This document shows positions 1 through 10,999 of a stretch of DNA of 64,000 nt, one piece after another (within the stretch, counting starts at the first letter, position 1; each line of letters begins with the position of its first letter). Made by a program: the position numbers and the translations under genes. The notes beneath the pieces were generated by a model. The model saw only the letters and a program-made list of their open reading frames with translations, was not told the origin of the DNA and made no database searches. This DNA comes from Cycas panzhihuaensis. Taxonomy: Eukaryota; Cycadophyta. The stretch covers positions 104,663,741-104,727,740 of the forward strand of contig CM041465.1 of assembly GCA_023213395.1 (NCBI GenBank), in the 5' to 3' direction.

Positions 1-960
1 CAATATGTCATTAATATATAATACTAAGATAATAAATAAGCCATTGTCCAAGAATTTAAAGAAAATATAATGATCATAGTCATTTCTTTTAAAATTTTAG
101 CTCTCCATGAAGGCATCAAACTTCCTATACCATTACCCGGGTGATTGCTTTAGGTCATATAATGATTTCTTGAGCCTACAAATAAGTCTTTTCCTACCAT
201 CTTGTACAAACCTTTCTGAATGATCTATATAGATGTCCTCATCTAAATCTCCATGTAGAAAAGTTATTTTTATATCTAACTACTCCAACTCCAAATCAAG
301 AGAGGCTACCAATGATAATAGAACTTGAATTAAAACAAGTTTAACAACTAGTAAAAAGATCTCATGAAAATAAATACCTACTTTCTGTACAAAGCCTTAA
401 GCCACCAGTCTTGCCATAATTTATCAACATTTCTATCAACATCTATTTTCTTCTTGAAAACCCACTTGCAACCAATAGTCTTCCTACCATATGGAAGTTC
501 TACCAAGTCCCATGAATTATTTTTCTTCAAAGCATCTATCTCTTCTTGTATAGCCCTCTTCCACTTCTCATTATCATCTACTACTTCCTGGTAGCATGTA
601 GGCTCACCATCATTAGAAACCAAAGTAATAGAAATAGAAGGGTTGTACCTAGCAGGTGGAAGATTAACTCATGTAGATCTTCTAATAGTTGTTGGAGGAG
701 TATCCATATATTCTTGTAAATCTATTATAGATTCATCTTCAGAAAGCTCTTCCTGCACTTCTATTTCCAAAGATGGTTGGGTCTCAATCTTGACCTATTG
801 ATATTCATCTTTCTAGTCCTATTTCACTTCAATTTCTACACTATCTAATTTTAGAAAAGGAGATTCATCAAACACAACATCTCTATTAATAGTAATTTTA
901 TAAGTAATAGGATCCCACAACCTATATCCCTTCACACCATCTCTATCACTATAACCAACT
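1..960 (-). pseudogene. Copia A1 reverse transcriptase (N-terminal part) and preceding linker
   Basis: On the minus strand, 623-378 encodes the start of a copia RT: an EEIDALKKNNSWDLVELP stretch followed by GCKWVFKKK, the hallmark entry into the copia RT domain. Downstream (towards 1) the reading frame shifts, but the positions equivalent to the DIKTTFLHGDLDEDIY block (about 290-225) remain recognisable. The segment 660-960 is the acidic linker between integrase and RT plus the last integrase residues (a DPITYKIT-like strand around 910-880). The catalytic YxDD box would lie left of the window. Several stops and a frameshift show that it is dead. Confidence 0.85.
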
Positions 961-3900
961 GGAAGCACACCTTTAGGGGATCAGTAGATGCAAAGAGATC
1001 AAGCCTATATAATCAATAATCATGGTACTAAAGAATCTTTAGAAGTAAGGAAAAGGATTACCAATAAAGGGCATCCGTGAATCGAAACACAGGTTTAAGG
1101 ATCCACAAATGACACATAAATCTTCCCTTATGGTGAGCACCTTCTCAGATTCGAGATGGGCAAGGGGGCTTCCTCAATTTTTTGAGTAGCCTTAAATGGA
1201 ACCTCCTATCCTGGCTGGCCAAGGAAGGAGGATTGGAATGAGGGAAACCTTTCCCAAGGAGAGGGAAAGAGAGGAGGTAGACCCTAATGGAAGAAAGGGT
1301 ACCTATGAATAAGAAATGGATAATAGATAACGAAGGTGCAAGGAGGAAGTTGGGTGGAAAAGGACTAACTTCCAAATAGAGGTAAGACGAAGTGATGCCT
1401 CACCAAAGAAGAGGAGAAGGACCTTAAGGATGATGCCCCTAAGGTATCAATACCCAAAATGGATGGCTAGGTGTAGGAGATTAGGCAATGTATCTTTTAT
1501 TTTTGTTTTATAGTGAATCGAATGGTGTTATGAGTGGATGTTATTTCTGGTTTATATTTGGATTAAAAAAAAAAGAAAGGAAAGAACAACAACTCTCTCT
1601 CTCTCTTGATCCTAGCCTCTCTCTCTTTGCCTTTTACAAATGTCAAAGGGACCAAGCTTATAAGAATCATAGATAGAGAATGAAAGGACTAATGCAAGTT
1701 AACTTGGTAATACATGAGAAGAGGATAGGTTGGAGTAGAGGAACTCACAACGTTTTACACTCTAACCCTAACGGATACAAGAGTCAAGCGAGGAGAGGGG
1801 GATGAGGATGCAACTAGTGGCATCAATACCTACACCTACAAAAATGACTATCCTTCCCTCTATATGATCAAAGAAAATAATCAACGAACAATAAAACACA
1901 AACTACTTTTCCTTTCTCTCTTTTCTTTCCTTAGGAGTAAGGGGAAGAGGAATGAGTGAGAAGATAGAGTGAAAAGGAGTGCACTTAGAACCAAGATGGT
2001 TGACGTAGAGGGCCCTTTCTCTTTCCACACAATCCACTCTCGTCTACCTAATGCTCCTTATCACAATTGGTATAGTGGGAGGAGTACCGGTGGGGCTTCC
2101 TTACCTTCCTCAAAGATAAAATATAGAAAGAACTAAAAAGAAAAAGAGAGTCACTCATAATAAAATTTCAAAGCAACATAATGATAATAAGAGAGATGTG
2201 CATACCCTTTATGAAGACCTTTGTTTTCTCCAAAAAGGTAAAACCTATACAACAAGTTACTTACCCTTTCCCAAGGGCATTAGACATACATGGGAGCAAG
2301 CGTGTGTATGTACTTAGCAAAAGAAAGAAAGAAAGTGATCTTATGCAAATATCCTTTAAACAAGCATCATATGATTATGGGAAAAAGGGGGTAAAATGAG
2401 GAAGGAAAGGTAGCCTCAGAATGGCTAACCCTCCAAGTGAGATATCTCCATGTATCTAGGCACTCAAACTGGCAGATCAAGTAAGAAGCCAAATTTTTCT
2501 AACAGTAAAAAGGCAACCAATTTTGTATATAGAAAATGTTGCAAAAGATATAAAAGTTATAAATATTGCAATATGAAACTTTTGCAAGATTTGCAAAAGT
2601 AAAGCTAAGACTATGTAAATCACAAGGGGCTACTACTGAGATCAGATTTCATGAAGGTATGAAGGATGGTTGCAGCCATTGCAAGCTACTTCCAACACTG
2701 CAACCAATAAGGTTTCCTACCTCAAGGGTTTTTGGGTGTACAAGAAAGGTATAGGGAGAGGAGAAGAGCAAAGAGTAGGGGGTTGCCCTAGAGGAGATGG
2801 CCAAGAGGGTCAAAACCCTAGCCTAGAACTCCTTTCTCTCTTTGCTGCATTTTTTCCTCTCAACCTCCTTGATTTAGATATAGGAGAAACCTCAAAGCGT
2901 GAGGAAATAAGACAAGGAAGAGGAAGGGTTTGCCTTCCAGAATGGAGATGTGTGAAATGGTTTCCTAAAGAAAACTGAACAAACAAGCAAGAAAAATTCT
3001 TTTTCTAAAGGAAAAGAATAATATATAGGTCTAAAAATACTTGCTAAAATAGATTTGAAATGGTTCTACCTTGTGTGGTGGCTGGGAGAAGGGTTTCCCT
3101 TGAAGAATGGGTGAGAAACCCCTGCAACGGCATGAGAAGAGAGTATAACCTATAAATAAACTTAATGCTAGCGATTTGATAGAGTGCTTATGGAGAAGAT
3201 TTATCCAAGACCCATTGTTTTAGACCTGTAACTTAGGGTTTTACCCTAAGGAAGGAGTGGAGAATAGGTAGCAGTTGGAGAGAGCATTCTTCTTAGAAAT
3301 TTTCTAAGAGATGAGAGAAAAGAAGAAGAAGGGAATGAGCCAAATTTTAGGTTTTTCTAACCCAACCCTAACCTAACACGTGATTAGAGCTCCCCTTGGG
3401 TGGGAAACAACTTAACACCATGTGTCAATTTTGCATTTAATACGAAATTGGTCATGGCCAAGTAGAAAGATAAATGTGAATAGTCGTACTGTAGCAGACT
3501 TCGCGGTACTGTAGAGTTTATAGTGATACTACAGAATTTGTAGTGGTGCACTCAAAATTAGGTGAAAACATAAAGGAGAGCCTAAAAGGCTCCCTAAAAG
3601 GGGATCCTAGACCCTAAAAGGGCAGAATAGTGAATTGCCAGAGTGTCTAGGAGGTTTTAAGAGATGGTGGGACCATGATAAGCAAGGAAAGTGGCAACAA
3701 GGCCCTAATGAGAGATGAGTGGCAAACAAGAATGATGATTAGGCCTAAACAGGTTGATAGGGATCACATCATGCCAAAAGGTGATAAAGAATGGGCTACA
3801 AGAGCCAAGAGCACTTGAAGAGGATGTGGAGGCATGATGGAGGGTCATGAAGTACCATGGGATACTTATCTCACGTCGTCATAGGCTAGAATATTAGATG

Positions 3901-4072
3901 CAAACATGAGTAAGTAAGCTAGCCATGCACAACGATCATACAATCAATCAATAATATGCAATGTGTATCTATCGATAATCCAATAGTACCCTGAGGCCAA
4001 TGAAAGTGAGGATAGAAATATACCTATGCTTACCTGAGGTGAGTTATCCATGTTCATTCTCGGTAGCTAGGA
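961..4072. mobile_element. Non-coding repeat X1 (candidate solo LTR) inserted in copia A1
   Basis: Alignment of A1 with A2 (26,420-26,470) shows the original sequence running straight from ataac(c/t)aac into aaagatacatc. In A1 about 3.1 kb lies between. The insert begins TGGAAGCACACC and ends in a hairpin (ttctcgg-tag-ctaggaa in this copy) followed by ata(a). Flanks are ccaac on the left and acaac on the right, or, read more widely, ataaccaac against ataacaac. No open frame shows a known domain. The same sequence occurs at 60,119-62,680 with the same start (TGAAACG), the same end hairpin and common blocks such as tagcctcagaatggctaac. TG start plus a ~5 bp duplication suggests a solo LTR of a large element; a non-autonomous transposon of another class is not excluded. 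Confidence 0.7.
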
Positions 4073-4076
4073 AATA

Positions 4077-5265
4077 ACAACAAAGATACATCTCTTGGAT
4101 TTCAAGTCTAACATTGAACATTGACTTTTATTAGTCAAGGCATGAGCATCACAACCAAAAACTTTCAAATTTGAATAGTCACATGGATGTCTAGTCCATA
4201 TCTCTTTAGGAATCTTGTAGTTTATTACAAATGATGGTGACCTATTTATTAAATAACAAGTTGTTTGAATAACTTTTGCCCATAAGCCCTGCTCCACACC
4301 TACATTACTTAGCATGCTTCTCACTCTTTCCAAGAGTATCCTGTTCATGCACTCAGTTATACCATTCTACTACAAAGTATAGCTAGTGGTCTTATTCCTT
4401 TCGATCCCAACTTCTCTGTAATAGTTGTCAAACTTTAAGGAGTTGAACTTACCTCCATTATCAGTTCTTAAACATTCGATTGACCTACTAGTGTTCTTCT
4501 CAACTAGAGCCTTGAATTGTTTAAACACACTAAAAATTTTAAATTTTCTTTTCAAAATATAGACCCATACCTTTATGGAGTAATCATCTATAAATGTGAT
4601 AAAGTACAATGATCCTCCATAAGATATTGCAGGGGCTAGTCCTCATACATCTAAATGTATATAATCTATAACACCTTTATTAGTGTGACTCTCTACTTTA
4701 AACATAAGTCTACACTGCTTTCTAAAAATATAATATTTATAAAAAGTCAAATCTAAAAGTTGTAAGTTATGAAACAACTTACGGTTCATTGGCACCTTAA
4801 GTCCTCTCTCACTCATGTGCCTAAGTCTTTAATGCTATAACTGAGCTAGATCTTCTACAATCCTTGATGTTGTAGTTGCATGGCTGACATCTGTACTTCC
4901 CACTAAAATATAAAGATTTCCTTTCTTTAAGGCTTTCATAACAATGAAGGCACCGTTTGACACCTAAAAGACTCCTACATAACCTGTGTATTTATAACCA
5001 CCAGAATCTAGTTCACCTAAGGAAATTAGATTTCTTTTTAGATTAGGTACATGTCTTACTTTAATTGATATCTCATTATACCATTGAACATTTTAATTCT
5101 AATGCTACCAATGCCTATTATCTTATAAGAAACTTCATTTCCCATACGCATATCACCACCATCAAGAGGTTGGTATAATGAAAACTAACTCTTGTGTGGA
5201 CACATGTGGTGTGAAGCACCTGAATCTAATAACAAATCATGATGATAATTGGAAACATTACAAGC
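4077..5265 (-). pseudogene. Copia A1 protease and integrase
   Basis: Minus strand. The aspartic protease starts near 5,240 with LLLDSGASHHMCPH, so the DSGAS catalytic motif is intact. The integrase zinc region and core follow. In the core the three acidic catalytic positions are all kept: IHLDV near 4,650, LRTDNGGKF near 4,460 (with a Glu-to-Lys change after GG), and NGITE just before MNRILLERVRSM near 4,345. The integrase continues to KVFGCDAHA and ends in the CIFV motif at 4,077, where X1 interrupts it. Stops (for example Trp to stop after the first Asp, Gln-Gln to two stops before NGITE) and small shifts break the frame. Confidence 0.85.
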
Positions 5266-5289
5266 AACTAAGACATTTTTATCTATACC

Positions 5290-6090
5290 TTAATTCGACT
5301 CCACCTGATTAGCCTCTTTGGAAGGATCTTCTTTTTTCTAAAACTCCTTCCTTTTATAGCAATCCTTCTTGAGGTGACCTGTCTTATTACAGTATCAACA
5401 TCTGAGCTTACGCTTCTTGCCTTTTAACCTTGGCCTTTATGTGTCCTTGGATCTTTGTCCTCTCTCAATTATTTTGCCCCTTGTTGTCATAGCTTTTAGT
5501 ATGGAGGTTTTAAGAATGGACTTCCTCTCACCTCTTCCATCAACAAAGCACTCACATCAAAAACATAGTCTAATTCATCTATAATGCTAAAACTAATTTA
5601 GGTGATAATATTATCCCAAGATTCTAGTAATGAACATAACAAGATAACATCCTTGTCCTCATCCTCACTCGTGGCATCGATACTAGCCAGCTGACAAATA
5701 AGAGTATTGAAAATATTTCATTAATCAAGAATTTTTGTATCTTCTTTCATCTACAATGAGTACAACTATCTCTTCAAGTAGATTAGATATGTCACTAATT
5801 TGGTCATGTACAAGCCTTCTAACCAAGTCCATAATCGTGCTTCTATCTTCTCCCCTATGATGTTAAGTAGAACTTCATCTACCAAGCACGATTATATTAT
5901 GCTAAGAGTACTTTTTCCCAGATCATCCTATTTATCATCATCCAACCCTGCAGGTTTCTTGGTTTACCTTCTAGAGTTCTATATAATCCCTATTGTACCA
6001 GAACATGATACACTTTTAGCTTCTAAAACTCGATGTTGTTCTTGCCATTGAATTTTTCCACCTCAAACTTTGCATTTGTCAGTTTTTCTA
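5290..6090 (-). pseudogene. Copia A1 gag
   Basis: Minus strand remnant of the capsid protein, homologous along its length to A2 gag (28,465 downwards). At the position where A2 has its start codon, A1 reads ATA instead of ATG (near 6,088-6,090). A zinc knuckle lies near 5,405-5,355 with the pattern C-x-Y-C-NKTG-H-LKKD-C; the aromatic residue between the first cysteines is now a stop (tga for tgg). Most of the frame is closed by stops, so no capsid could be made. Confidence 0.75.
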
Positions 6091-6149
6091 TTTAGTGTAG
6101 AAAAAGCCAACACCAAAACTTTCACAAACTTACTACAAAAATAAAAGTG

Positions 6150-6163
6150 GCTTTGATACCACT
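6150..6163 (-). other. Primer binding site of copia A1
   Basis: Read on the minus strand, the two bases after the LTR are followed by TGGTATCAAAGC, the usual plant site complementary to the 3' end of initiator Met-tRNA. It fixes the inner edge of the LTR and the orientation. Confidence 0.88.
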
Positions 6164-6822
6164 TGTTGAGAAAGCTAGGTCCCAATAACTAGAAACTGCC
6201 ACTAAGATCTAAACTATTTTGTAACTAGTTATAGGAATTAAAATTGAAAATTTACATACAAGTTCTTAAACTAGAGATAATATAATAAATAAATCAGAAA
6301 GCCAAAGTATTATATATACACCTGATATAATGTGGTAAAACCCTAATAGTGTGCTAAGGAAACATCCATACAAGAAAGGTATCGATTTTTATTATCTAAG
6401 AATAGAGAAATATACATAATCTGTAGCAGAATGCTCATAGCAATAATAACTAATTGCCTTGCTCATCAAAGTACATACAATACATCGAATACCATCAACA
6501 TAATGAAAAAACACCCTAAATTGGACTATATGAGAGAGTCACACAAGGCACAAATCTTAATCATCAAATGTGGGGTATTTTGAATGAATGACCTTGATTC
6601 TCTTTATAATTTAGTATGTTTTACAGTACTAGCTTTTTGGGTCAGGGGCTACTGCCCCTAAACCCCCTCTTTGCAAGGGGGGATTATAGCTCCCCCCATA
6701 CCCCTCGACCAAAGGGGGCTCCCACCCCCCTTGGATCCTCCTGTAGAAGTTGAGAGAGGAAACCACACTGCCAACCTGTCAAAATGTTTTCCTCCAAAAC
6801 ATTGTTGTCATATTATCTAACA
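6164..6822 (-). repeat. 5' LTR of copia A1 (659 bp)
   Basis: Begins TGTTAGATAA and ends CTCAACA when read on the minus strand. It matches the two LTRs of A2 (23,835-24,499 and 28,538-29,230) over its whole length. A block rich in C and G runs at about 6,640-6,745 includes the hairpin AGGGGC-tact-GCCCCT. Where the A2 LTRs carry long poly(T) tracts this copy has only five T (near 6,630). Confidence 0.92.
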
Positions 6823-7203
6823 AGGCCTGTGCCCACATGTCCTGAATCTACATCCAAGAGGTGTATGAGCACCCTACATGGGCCACTTAAGACTTCATTT
6901 ACACTCTATTCTAGGTCTCATACCTTAGGCCTAGCATCCCTTGGTGTTGGTTATCTTAGATACCCCTGGCAGGAGCGATCTCACTAGCGACCATACTAGG
7001 GACACATTGATTAGAATGCCTTAGGTCTTCTTTAGTTTTCTGGCGTATCTTTTTTCCTGCATAAGGCCTATTAGGGTGTTATTTATAGATCTTTTATTGC
7101 TTCATTTCTTCTTGGTTCTCTCTACTTCTTTAAGCAGAGTGGTTCACCTCTAGATGCAACATTTCTCACATCGCTCTCCTAGTTTATCTCTAGTCAAAGC
7201 AAA
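6823..7203. other. Unassigned flank, possibly 5' part of the Tat-like element
   Basis: Contains no readable protein and no clear primer site. It lies between the A1 LTR and the TRIM and continues after the TRIM at 7,526. It may be the LTR or leader of the Tat-like gypsy element whose gag starts further right, but I found no matching second LTR. Confidence 0.4.
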
Positions 7204-7289
7204 TGTCACAGGTTGCCATTACACCAAAAGCCCTGGGGTGATTTGGGAAGAGGACTTCCTTGTGATAGTTAGCATCATTTGCTCCAACA
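7204..7289 (-). repeat. 3' LTR of the TRIM (86 bp)
   Basis: Left terminal repeat; on the minus strand it is preceded directly by the polypurine tract GATGGGGGAG. About 88% identical to the right repeat, with nearly all differences being transitions. Confidence 0.88.
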
Positions 7290-7439
7290 CTCCCCCATCA
7301 CAAGGAGTCGATTATACCTACACAGATTGGTATGTCCACCACAACATTCTTCAGTAGGACACAATGCCTTCATGGATATCTAGGTGCACTACCGCAGTAC
7401 ACAAGACTGGTTTTGAACCCTGGTCACTCTGATACCAGT

Positions 7440-7525
7440 TGTCACAAGTTGTTATTACACCAAAAGCCCCGGGGTAATTTGGGAAGAGGACTTCCTTATG
7501 ATAGTTAGTGTCATGTACTCCAACA
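7440..7525 (-). repeat. 5' LTR of the TRIM (86 bp)
   Basis: Right terminal repeat, same length as the left. On the minus strand it is followed by AC and then the primer binding site TGGTATCAGAGT. Confidence 0.88.
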
Positions 7526-8700
7526 ACAAAGACCATTTATTCTTCTATTCTCTCATCTGACCAAGAGTCACCAATAGAGGGGTATCCTTTCAATTGGGCC
7601 AATGACCCTTGTGCTTTAATTAAAGGTTATCAAGGCCCTTAACCACTCCTTATATATGTCATAGGAAGCTTTCAATCTAGTGAGCCTACTCCATACACTG
7701 AGGGGATCTCCCCATCCTATCCATCCCATTCTAATCATCAAGGAGAAGTTTCTACCTCTTACAACCAATCTTATATTCCTCATGGGGATATGGTTGACAC
7801 CCTAAGGGAATGCTTTGAAGTTGCAACCACATAACCACCTCCCAAGTGGTTGTAATGGTTCCTTCAAAGTTTAGCACCCCCATCTTCCTTTGCCCCCCCT
7901 CTTTCATATTTTCCTTTTGCTTCCTCTACATTTCAAGAAGTAGTATTAACAAGGTATATTCCCATATGTGTTCCTCCAGGATAACTGGTCACTTTAGGTA
8001 TATAAACCCCTCAAGCAGGGGTAAGCATGCCTTTGTTTCCAACCAATATGTCCCAACCCATCACAACACCAACTCATTCTTTCCCTTTAATTATGCCCCT
8101 TCCCCCATGCCATGCAGAATAAGGAGGCATGGCTTCCATCTATTTGTAACCATAAACCATGGATACTTTACTCTTTGTTCCCCCAAGGTACACATCACAA
8201 CTTTGGGAGTATGCGAGATCAAATCCCCTCACTACATACAGAGTTGATCCCTTTCATCCTGATAGGGTTGCCCCTCCCTTTGGGAAATCATATGAGCAAA
8301 ACCACATTCCTTATCCTCCATGTTATCAACTTTGTTATGTGCCTCATGTAGGCTCTTCCTTATAGATCTACCCATCTACTCCCATGGGAATATGTCCTCA
8401 ACCCTTAGTATCTTATATGGCATGCCCTCAAGGTGTGACAAGACCCTCTCACCCAGCTCCTTATCCAGTATTTCCTTAATTTAGGGCCATATATCCTTAT
8501 TTGTTAGGAGTGGTAGCCTACCCCCTTACTTCTTACATCCCTTATTAATAAGGGAATCACCTTTATGATGCCACCCTTTATTCACCACATGTTGGGGGTG
8601 GGTATCCCTATGCTACATCCCTTTATAACTAGGTTGACCCATTAATCCAACTAGGGGCTCATCCCTTTATTGATTACTAGTCAACCTCATTATCAATTGA
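7526..8700 (+). pseudogene. Tat-like gypsy element 1: leader and proline-rich N-terminal gag
   Basis: From about 7,700 the plus strand encodes broken, Pro-, Ser-, His- and Tyr-rich sequence like the N-terminal region of the gag of this lineage. A similar proline-rich block precedes the gag domain of the second Tat-like copy (54,380-55,370). No continuous frame remains and I cannot fix a start codon. The 5' boundary of the element is not resolved. Confidence 0.5.
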
Positions 8701-8709
8701 GGTGTTAAG

Positions 8710-9870
8710 GACCAACTTATTGCCTCATCCTCCTAAGGTGCCTAAGTTTGATGATAGCTCCTCTCATGATCTAACCACACATGTCAAGGAATTCACCATG
8801 GCATGCATTGACTATTAGGCCTATGATCATATCTTAATAAAACCTTTTCCTAAATCTCTCTATGGAGACGCCCTTAAGTGGTTCTATCGTCTCCCGACCC
8901 ATTCTATTTCAACTTTTAAATAGTTAGTTGATGAATTTGCCAACTACTTTGATGTTGCCTGACCTTTCAAGAGTGGGGTTAAAGCCCTACTCTCACTTAA
9001 ACAAGTCCCTAAGGAGCCAATCCATGACTCTGTGTGGTAGTTCCATGATCTCCTTCATTCTTCTAAGGCCACACTACTTGAAGAATTGAAGCAGGATCTT
9101 TTTATTAATGCATTATACCCTGAGATACACATTGAGGTCCTTAAAATGGGAGTGACCTCTTGTGATTCTACCATAGCTAAATTCTTGGCATTAGAAGCCA
9201 TTGAGATCCAAGAAAGACTCAAGAAGCTTTCAAAGCATTCACAATGTTGCAAGGTACCCCCTCCCTCACACAACCAAAAGGGATAACAATTGACTTTTAG
9301 GCCTCTTGTCAACATGATTGACAAGACCCTAGATCCCCTCACATCTGTTATTTACTCTTTTGAGCGAATAGTTAAAGATATCAAGCTGCAACTAACTTAA
9401 GCTTCTCTTAAATTACAATGTCCTGTGCACTAAACCTCTAAAACTACTTCATCTATAAATGCCAATACTACTTTCCAAAGGAAGGCAATGCAATCACCTC
9501 CTAAGAAGAAGTAGTGTTCTATCCATGGTGAGTGTTTCCATGATGACTCACAATGTTGGAAGCAACACCCTAAAATTGCCCTATCCCATGAGCCTCCTTC
9601 ATAGGGTGCCTCTGAATCGAACTTCGAGCAGCTTATCCATCGCGATCTATTCCCCAACCATGAGGAACAGGATCATTCCCAAAATAGGAGGGTAAGAAAC
9701 AGGAGGCAGACTCCCCCTCTTCCTCAGATTGGGCGAAGGGCAAGGCTCTAATCAATCCCTCTCCTCCTACTAGCCTTACAGTTCATCATCCCTCCTCCTC
9801 TTGTTCTAAAAGCAAGAAGAGGAAGGTTATTCAACAAGTTGAGACCACCCTCGTATGCCTAGTCTTATGA
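8710..9870 (+). pseudogene. Tat-like gypsy element 1: gag (capsid domain and zinc knuckle)
   Basis: Plus strand. A plant retrotransposon gag domain begins with PKFDDSSHDL near 8,740, includes FPKSLYGDALKWFYRLP near 8,850-8,890 and LKQDLFINALYPEIH near 9,090-9,125, and ends near ALEAIEIQERLKKL at 9,225. Downstream, at about 9,513-9,555, CSIHGECFHDDSQC is an intact CxxH-x4-H-x4-C knuckle of the type found in Tat/Athila gag. Several codons are stops, mostly TAG or TGA at expected Gln or Trp positions, so the protein is not made in one piece. This gag type separates the element from the chromovirus gags in this window. Confidence 0.82.
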
Positions 9871-9972
9871 TCTCAAGCCTCCAGGGAGGCTAGTAAAGCC
9901 TCCACTTCTCAGCAACAACTCCCTACAACTACTCCTCTAACAAAGATCCCTATAGTCATAAAGACTATTCTC

Positions 9973-10640
9973 ATGCACCTTAGGTGGCATAATTTTAGGA
10001 GGGCCCTTCCCCAGCACATAGGGAAAGGGAAGGCCTTCTTAATTATTAAAGAATTGCACTCGATTTCTATGGGAATCTCTATGATGGATACCCTGTGGAG
10101 TTGCCCCGAGCAACGTGCTCTCATGTTAAAGGTTCTTGGTCATAGGGATACTCCCATCCACATTGTGGGCATTACCTCTTGTGGAGCTCCTACCATCTCA
10201 TTCGACCCTCGAGACCTCCTATCCCCTAGTGAATGGGAATGCTATTGGTATTACCTATTCACCATCACCATTGATACTCCCAACTTCATGTTGAAGAGGA
10301 TCATCATTAACAATAGTTCCTTAGTTAATGTTATTCCTATGTGAATGGTAGAAAGGTTAGGCATAGAGGCTCTTGAGCCCATTTCCTAAAAATACTAAGG
10401 GCATGATGGGAGCAAGAAGTCTCCCATGGGGATGATGACCCTTCTGCTCATCCTTGATGAGAAGACTATGTAAATAGACATTATTTTTCTTGACATTGAC
10501 ATCAATTACAACCTCCAATTAGGTTAACCATGGATCAATCAAATGGGAGTTGTCTGGTCCTCATAATGGAGGAAACTTAAATTTATCCATGAAGGACAAG
10601 TTAAAGTTGTCACTCATGAGCTTCCTCCCTCTCGCGCATC
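9973..10640 (+). pseudogene. Tat-like gypsy element 1: protease region
   Basis: The frame opens at 9,973 and includes a long linker. The protease core LKRIIINNSSLVNVIPM lies at about 10,275-10,340. Family members have Asp-Gly-Gly-Ser at this place; here it reads Asn-Asn-Ser-Ser, so the catalytic aspartate is lost. Past a stop, DIIFLDIDINYNLQLG and PWINQMGVV (about 10,480-10,555) match the conserved strand and the RPW(I/L)H-like end of the domain. The second Tat-like copy shows the same block at 57,040-57,120. Confidence 0.75.
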
Positions 10641-10999
10641 TCCTCCTGCTTATCAGGTTATCTTCGATGCTAGAGATGGCAATTATTATAAGCCTCTTCC
10701 CTCTTTAGGGAACCTTTTTAAGGGGTGTAATCCCTACCAGCATGAGCCCCCATCTCTTACCCTGAACCTAATCTAGTTAGGTTTGCCCCTATTAGTGTAG
10801 GTAACTATGGCTACCTAACTATTATGAGTGACTTTGAGTGGGATATCGAGGGCCATGAGCCACCCCCATAACATATCACTCTTATTTTCCATACACTTAG
10901 GGAAGTGTCCCATGAGGACCCTCCCTCTCTTTTGGGCCCCTCTTTTAGGAATCCTAGGCCTTTGTATCCCATTACAAGGAAAACTATCCACGAGATAGA

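Larger units (their letters stand above)
1..6822 (-). mobile_element. Ty1/copia element A1, partial, interrupted by X1
   Basis: Read right to left this is a copia element in the order 5' LTR (6,164-6,822), primer site, gag, protease, integrase, reverse transcriptase, so pol runs PR-INT-RT as in copia. The RT runs off the left end, so the rest of RT, RNase H and the 3' LTR are not seen. A second, complete copy of the same family (A2, 23,835-29,230) is alignable throughout and shows that 961-4,072 is foreign DNA inserted in the integrase C-terminal region. After the 5' LTR the flanking 5 bases are aggcc; the matching target duplication would lie outside the window. Many in-frame stops make it non-autonomous. 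Confidence 0.93.
7204..7525 (-). mobile_element. TRIM (terminal-repeat retrotransposon in miniature)
   Basis: Two 86 bp direct repeats, 7,204-7,289 and 7,440-7,525, start TGT and end ACA (TGTCACA...CCAACA on the plus strand) and differ at about 10 positions. Read on the minus strand, the right repeat is followed after two bases (AC) by TGGTATCAGAGTGACC (about 7,423-7,437), a Met-tRNA primer site. Just before the left repeat lies GATGGGGGAG (7,290-7,299), a polypurine tract. Flanks are gcaaa and acaaa, a 5 bp target duplication with one change. The 150 bp between the repeats has no coding capacity. Size, LTR length and the two priming sites are diagnostic of a TRIM. Confidence 0.9.

Noticed and set aside
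1145-3000. Short open frames inside X1 (for example on the minus strand at 1,145-1,375 and the plus strand at 2,670-2,978)
   Set aside because: Low complexity, no domain, not conserved in X2.
3355-3380. Telomere-like aaccctaac words
   Set aside because: Only two or three imperfect units within repeat X1; not an array.
961-4072. X1 as a Helitron or as a Mutator-like element with terminal inverted repeats
   Set aside because: No TC start, no CTRR end and no A/T target for a Helitron; the left end TGGAAGCACACC and right end show no inverted match. A 9 bp duplication reading is possible but weaker than the 5 bp reading because X2 keeps the ataa after the hairpin.
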